Positions 61,574-64,000 of a stretch of 64,000 nt of DNA are shown here, piece by piece; position 1 is the stretch's first letter; every line of letters begins with the position of its first letter. The notes below the pieces were generated by a model that worked only from the letters and a program-made list of their open reading frames with translations, had not been told where the DNA came from and did no database searches. Where the stretch lies: positions 1-64,000 of the forward strand of contig DHVE01000107.1 in NCBI GenBank assembly GCA_002412495.1, given 5' to 3'. Made by a program: the position numbers and the translations under genes. Origin of the DNA: Betaproteobacteria bacterium UBA5216 (GTDB taxonomy: Bacteria > Pseudomonadota > Gammaproteobacteria > Burkholderiales > SG8-41).

Positions 61574-62242
61574 ATGTCATTCACGCGGCAAATCATTTCG
61601 CGCGCATCGGCGGACCGGCTGGAGCTACTGATCGAGGAACGGCTCAATCCCAAGTCCGACAAGGCGCGCATCGACAAACGCATCTGGAATCTGTTCGGCG
61701 AAAAACTCGCCGTGCTGTACACCGATCTGTCGGGGTTTTCGCGCAACGCCGCCGAATTCGGCATCATTCATTTTCTGCAAACCATTTACGAATCACACCG
61801 GCTGCTGGTGCCGGTGATTCAGCACGGCAACGGCATACTGCTGAAAACCGAAGGCGACAGCCTGATGGTGATTTACCGCTCGGTGGATGACGCGGTGCGC
61901 AGCGCCATCGCCATGCAGCAGTGCTGCCAGCGCCACAGCAAGGATCTGCCGCCCGAAGACAAGGTGCTGCTGTGCATCGGCATCGGCTACGGAAATGTTT
62001 TGCGCATCGGCGACGAGGACGTGTTTGGCGAAGAAGTAAACGCCGCCTGCAAGCTGGGCGAAGACACCGCCAAGGCGCACGAGATATTGATCACCAACGC
62101 GGTCGCCAACGCCGTGACGTTACCGAAGGGCGCGGTGGTGGAAAACTACACTGGCGCACCGGATGCCATTGGTTTGGCATTCAAGCTGAACTACGACAAC
62201 GTGGTGCTGCGGAGCTACAAGAACGTCACCGCCGCACTATAG
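61574..62242 (+). CDS. Class III adenylate/guanylate cyclase-like protein, altered active site
   Basis: A 222-residue soluble protein with a single class III cyclase homology domain. The metal Asp residues are present: D51 in LYTDLSGFS and D95 in KTEGDSLM. The transition-state motif normally N-x3-R is V-N156-A-A-C-K160-L, with Lys replacing Arg. There is no membrane or sensory domain, so it should be a cytoplasmic homodimer. Activity may be weak, altered or lost. AGGAGGTGA just before the ATG is an almost perfect ribosome site. It is translated right after the gamma-glutamyltransferase-like gene. Confidence 0.85.
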   Translation: MSFTRQIISRASADRLELLIEERLNPKSDKARIDKRIWNLFGEKLAVLYTDLSGFSRNAAEFGIIHFLQTIYESHRLLVPVIQHGNGILLKTEGDSLMVIYRSVDDAVRSAIAMQQCCQRHSKDLPPEDKVLLCIGIGYGNVLRIGDEDVFGEEVNAACKLGEDTAKAHEILITNAVANAVTLPKGAVVENYTGAPDAIGLAFKLNYDNVVLRSYKNVTAAL

Positions 62243-62271
62243 TACGCCACGGCTCCCTGTGCTCACGAAGG

Positions 62272-63276
62272 CTACTCCGCTCGCGCGCCCGAATCCTTCA
62301 CCACCTTGGCCCAGCGCTTGGTTTCCGACTGTATGTAAGCCGCGAATTGCTCGGGCGTGCCATGCAGCGTTTCGATGCCCGATTCCAGCAACTTGGATTT
62401 CACGTCGGGCATTTGCAGGATTTTCACCAGTTCGCCATTCAATCGCATAACGATTTCCCGCGACGTGCCGGCCGGCACGAATACGCCGTACCAGTTACGC
62501 ACTTCAAAATCGGGCACGCCCGCCTGCGCGATGGTCGGCAACTCCGGCATCAATTCAAAGCGTTTATCGCCGGTCATCGCGATGGCGCGCACCTTGCCGC
62601 CCTTGATCGCGCCGATGGCCGTGGACACCGTGGAAAATACCGTCTGCACCTGCCCGGCCATCAAGTCCAGCATGGCCGGCGCCCCGCCTTTATACGGCAC
62701 ATGTACCATGTTCACACCCGTAAGCGCTTTAAACAATTCGCCGGCCAGATGATCCGTTGCACCCGTCCCCGATGACCCAAACGAAAGCTCGCCGGGCCGT
62801 GCTTTCGCGAGGACGATGACTTCCTTCACCGTTTTCGCTGGCAGTGACGGATGGACCACCAGCACGTTCAGCGCATTCGCCGCTTGAGTAACGGGCGATA
62901 AATCCTTCACGGGATCGAACGGCAGCTTTTTATAGAGGCTGACATTGATGGCGATGGGTCCGATGGTACCGAGCACCAGGGTGTAGCCGTCCGGTGGCGC
63001 CTTGGCCGCGAGATCAACACCGATGTTGCCACCAGCCCCGCCGCGATTGTCCACCAGGATCTGCTGATTCAGCGCGGGACCGAGCTTCTGCGCGATGATG
63101 CGCGAGGTGATATCCGCGCCTCCCCCCGGCGCAAACGGACTGATCCAGCGTATCGGCTTGGCGGGCCAGGGTCCGGATTGCGCATACCCGGATGCCGGCG
63201 CGAGCAATCCTGACGAGAGCGCCAAGGCACACAGCCGCTTGATGAATTCTCCATGGGGCAAGCGGCGAATCGTCAT
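62272..63276 (-). CDS. Bug-family receptor 12
   Basis: A 334-residue receptor whose N-terminus (MTIRRLPHGEFIKRLCAL) gives an unusually long charged region before the hydrophobic core. The cleavage site is near GYAQS. The ligand loop is WISPFAPGGGAD. It begins 3 nt after the stop codon of the DUF599 gene, so both may share a transcript, although their functions look unrelated. Confidence 0.88.
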   Translation of the reverse strand: MTIRRLPHGEFIKRLCALALSSGLLAPASGYAQSGPWPAKPIRWISPFAPGGGADITSRIIAQKLGPALNQQILVDNRGGAGGNIGVDLAAKAPPDGYTLVLGTIGPIAINVSLYKKLPFDPVKDLSPVTQAANALNVLVVHPSLPAKTVKEVIVLAKARPGELSFGSSGTGATDHLAGELFKALTGVNMVHVPYKGGAPAMLDLMAGQVQTVFSTVSTAIGAIKGGKVRAIAMTGDKRFELMPELPTIAQAGVPDFEVRNWYGVFVPAGTSREIVMRLNGELVKILQMPDVKSKLLESGIETLHGTPEQFAAYIQSETKRWAKVVKDSGARAE

Positions 63277-63279
63277 GAC

Positions 63280-64000
63280 TCAAGTCCTCAGATCGGACGA
63301 GATATCCTCGACCACCAGCGCCTGCAGCGTCTTGGATTTGAATTCACGATGGTACAGGATGAAGATCACCCATGCGGTGGCGACGATCATCAGCCACGGA
63401 TGCAAAAACCATCCCAGCGCCGCCACGGCAAAATAGTACGAACGCAAGCCGTGGTTGAAGTTGGAACCCGCGTACGACGTGATGCGCGCGATGCGGTTAA
63501 TGCAGGCCGCGTGCCGTTCCGGATTCTCTTTTTCCTGCGCGGGCGCCGCGGCCACCAGGATGCTGGTGAAATTAAGTTGCCGTATGCCCCACGAAAACTT
63601 GAAAAACGCGTAGGTAAAAATCAGCACCAGCACCAGCATTTTGATTTCGAGCAGGCGCGCGGAAGCCTTCACGGTAAACGGCAAACCCGACACCAGATCC
63701 TGCGCCTGCTGCACATACCCCATCGACGCCAGCAACGCGCCAAGTATCAGAATGGTGGTCGAGGCAAAGAATTGCGAGCTGCGGGTAATGCTGCGCATCA
63801 CGTTGACGTCGACCATGCGATTTTCGCGCGTTATCATTTGCATGATCCATTCACGTCGAAAGCGGTCCATGCTGGTGTGCAAACTCGCTACGCGGCTACC
63901 GTGCCACCCCGCGAACGTGGCGTAGCACACCCAGCCCGCGGCGAACGCCAGTAGCGCGATTACGTCGATCCACGCGAGATTCAGTTCATTCTGCAGAAAA
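63280..64000 (-). CDS. DUF599 domain membrane protein, 5' end cut by the window edge
   Basis: A membrane protein of at least 239 residues. The reading frame stays open to the last base: the visible N-terminus is FLQNELNLAWIDVIALLAF, which looks like the true start region, so only one or a few codons should be missing. Membrane segments lie near the N-terminus, around FFASTTILILGALLAS, LVLVLIFTYAFFKF, and near the C-terminus (GWFLHPWLMIVATAWVIFILY). The middle RITSYAGSNFNHGLRSYYFA is a DUF599 landmark. A shorter GTG start at 63930 would remove the first membrane helix. Function unknown. Confidence 0.85.
   Translation of the reverse strand, partial: FLQNELNLAWIDVIALLAFAAGWVCYATFAGWHGSRVASLHTSMDRFRREWIMQMITRENRMVDVNVMRSITRSSQFFASTTILILGALLASMGYVQQAQDLVSGLPFTVKASARLLEIKMLVLVLIFTYAFFKFSWGIRQLNFTSILVAAAPAQEKENPERHAACINRIARITSYAGSNFNHGLRSYYFAVAALGWFLHPWLMIVATAWVIFILYHREFKSKTLQALVVEDISSDLRT

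Overview
The window looks like chromosomal DNA of a betaproteobacterium, most likely Burkholderiales (Bordetella/Alcaligenes/Comamonas-like). It is GC-rich and densely coded. The strongest taxonomic hint is twelve periplasmic receptors of the Bug (TctC-like) family, whose huge expansion is a hallmark of that order. I see no rRNA, tRNA, CRISPR array, transposase, integrase or phage gene. The right edge cuts a gene (DUF599).

Region by region. 0.2-4.7 kb: amidohydrolase, ketopantoate reductase-like protein, a thiolase-like/DUF35 pair, and a small unknown. 4.9-7.3 kb: DEAD-box RNA helicase with an unusually long Asn/Gly/Arg-rich tail. 7.6-16.4 kb: a molybdenum/tungsten island with crcB, moaE, moaD, mobB, modC, modB, modA, modE, tupA, tupC and tupB on the minus strand and moeA divergent. 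A good ModE box lies between modE and modA, a palindromic repeat pair splits tupA from tupC, and a 40-codon ORF with a possible structured RNA lies between mobB and moaD. 16.4-24.5 kb: an ABC-type receptor, a secreted repeat protein of the 7(1)-knot type, a TRAP transporter (dctPQM), two Bug receptors, a dimeric-barrel protein and an SDR. 24.6-27.1 kb: second Moco block, moaA-fdhD-mobA. 27.2-38.0 kb: small catabolic modules in which one enzyme (class II aldolase, RidA, FAD-dependent reductase) is paired with one or two Bug receptors, plus a broken ada gene. 38.3-41.8 kb: a 1170-residue winged-helix/coiled-coil/AsmA-like fusion. 41.9-52.9 kb: mostly housekeeping genes (htpX, alpha/beta hydrolase, acyltransferase, GGDEF protein, DUF3025, L-2-hydroxyglutarate oxidase-like protein, SrkA-like kinase, corA). 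53-63.3 kb: six Bug receptors, two gamma-glutamyltransferase-like proteins and a class III cyclase-like protein.

How it works together. The two Moco blocks supply oxyanion import (ModABC for molybdate, TupABC for tungstate), cofactor building (MoaA, MoaD, MoaE, MoeA), nucleotide modification (MobA, MobB) and sulfur transfer to formate dehydrogenase (FdhD). moaC, mog/moaB and formate dehydrogenase itself are not in the window. The Bug receptors have no TctA/TctB membrane partners here, so they must share transporters coded elsewhere or act as sensors.

The items most worth following are the knotted repeat protein, the coiled-coil/AsmA fusion with its odd 5' leader, the mobB-moaD spacer, the HTH-only ModE with its operator, and the frameshifted ada.
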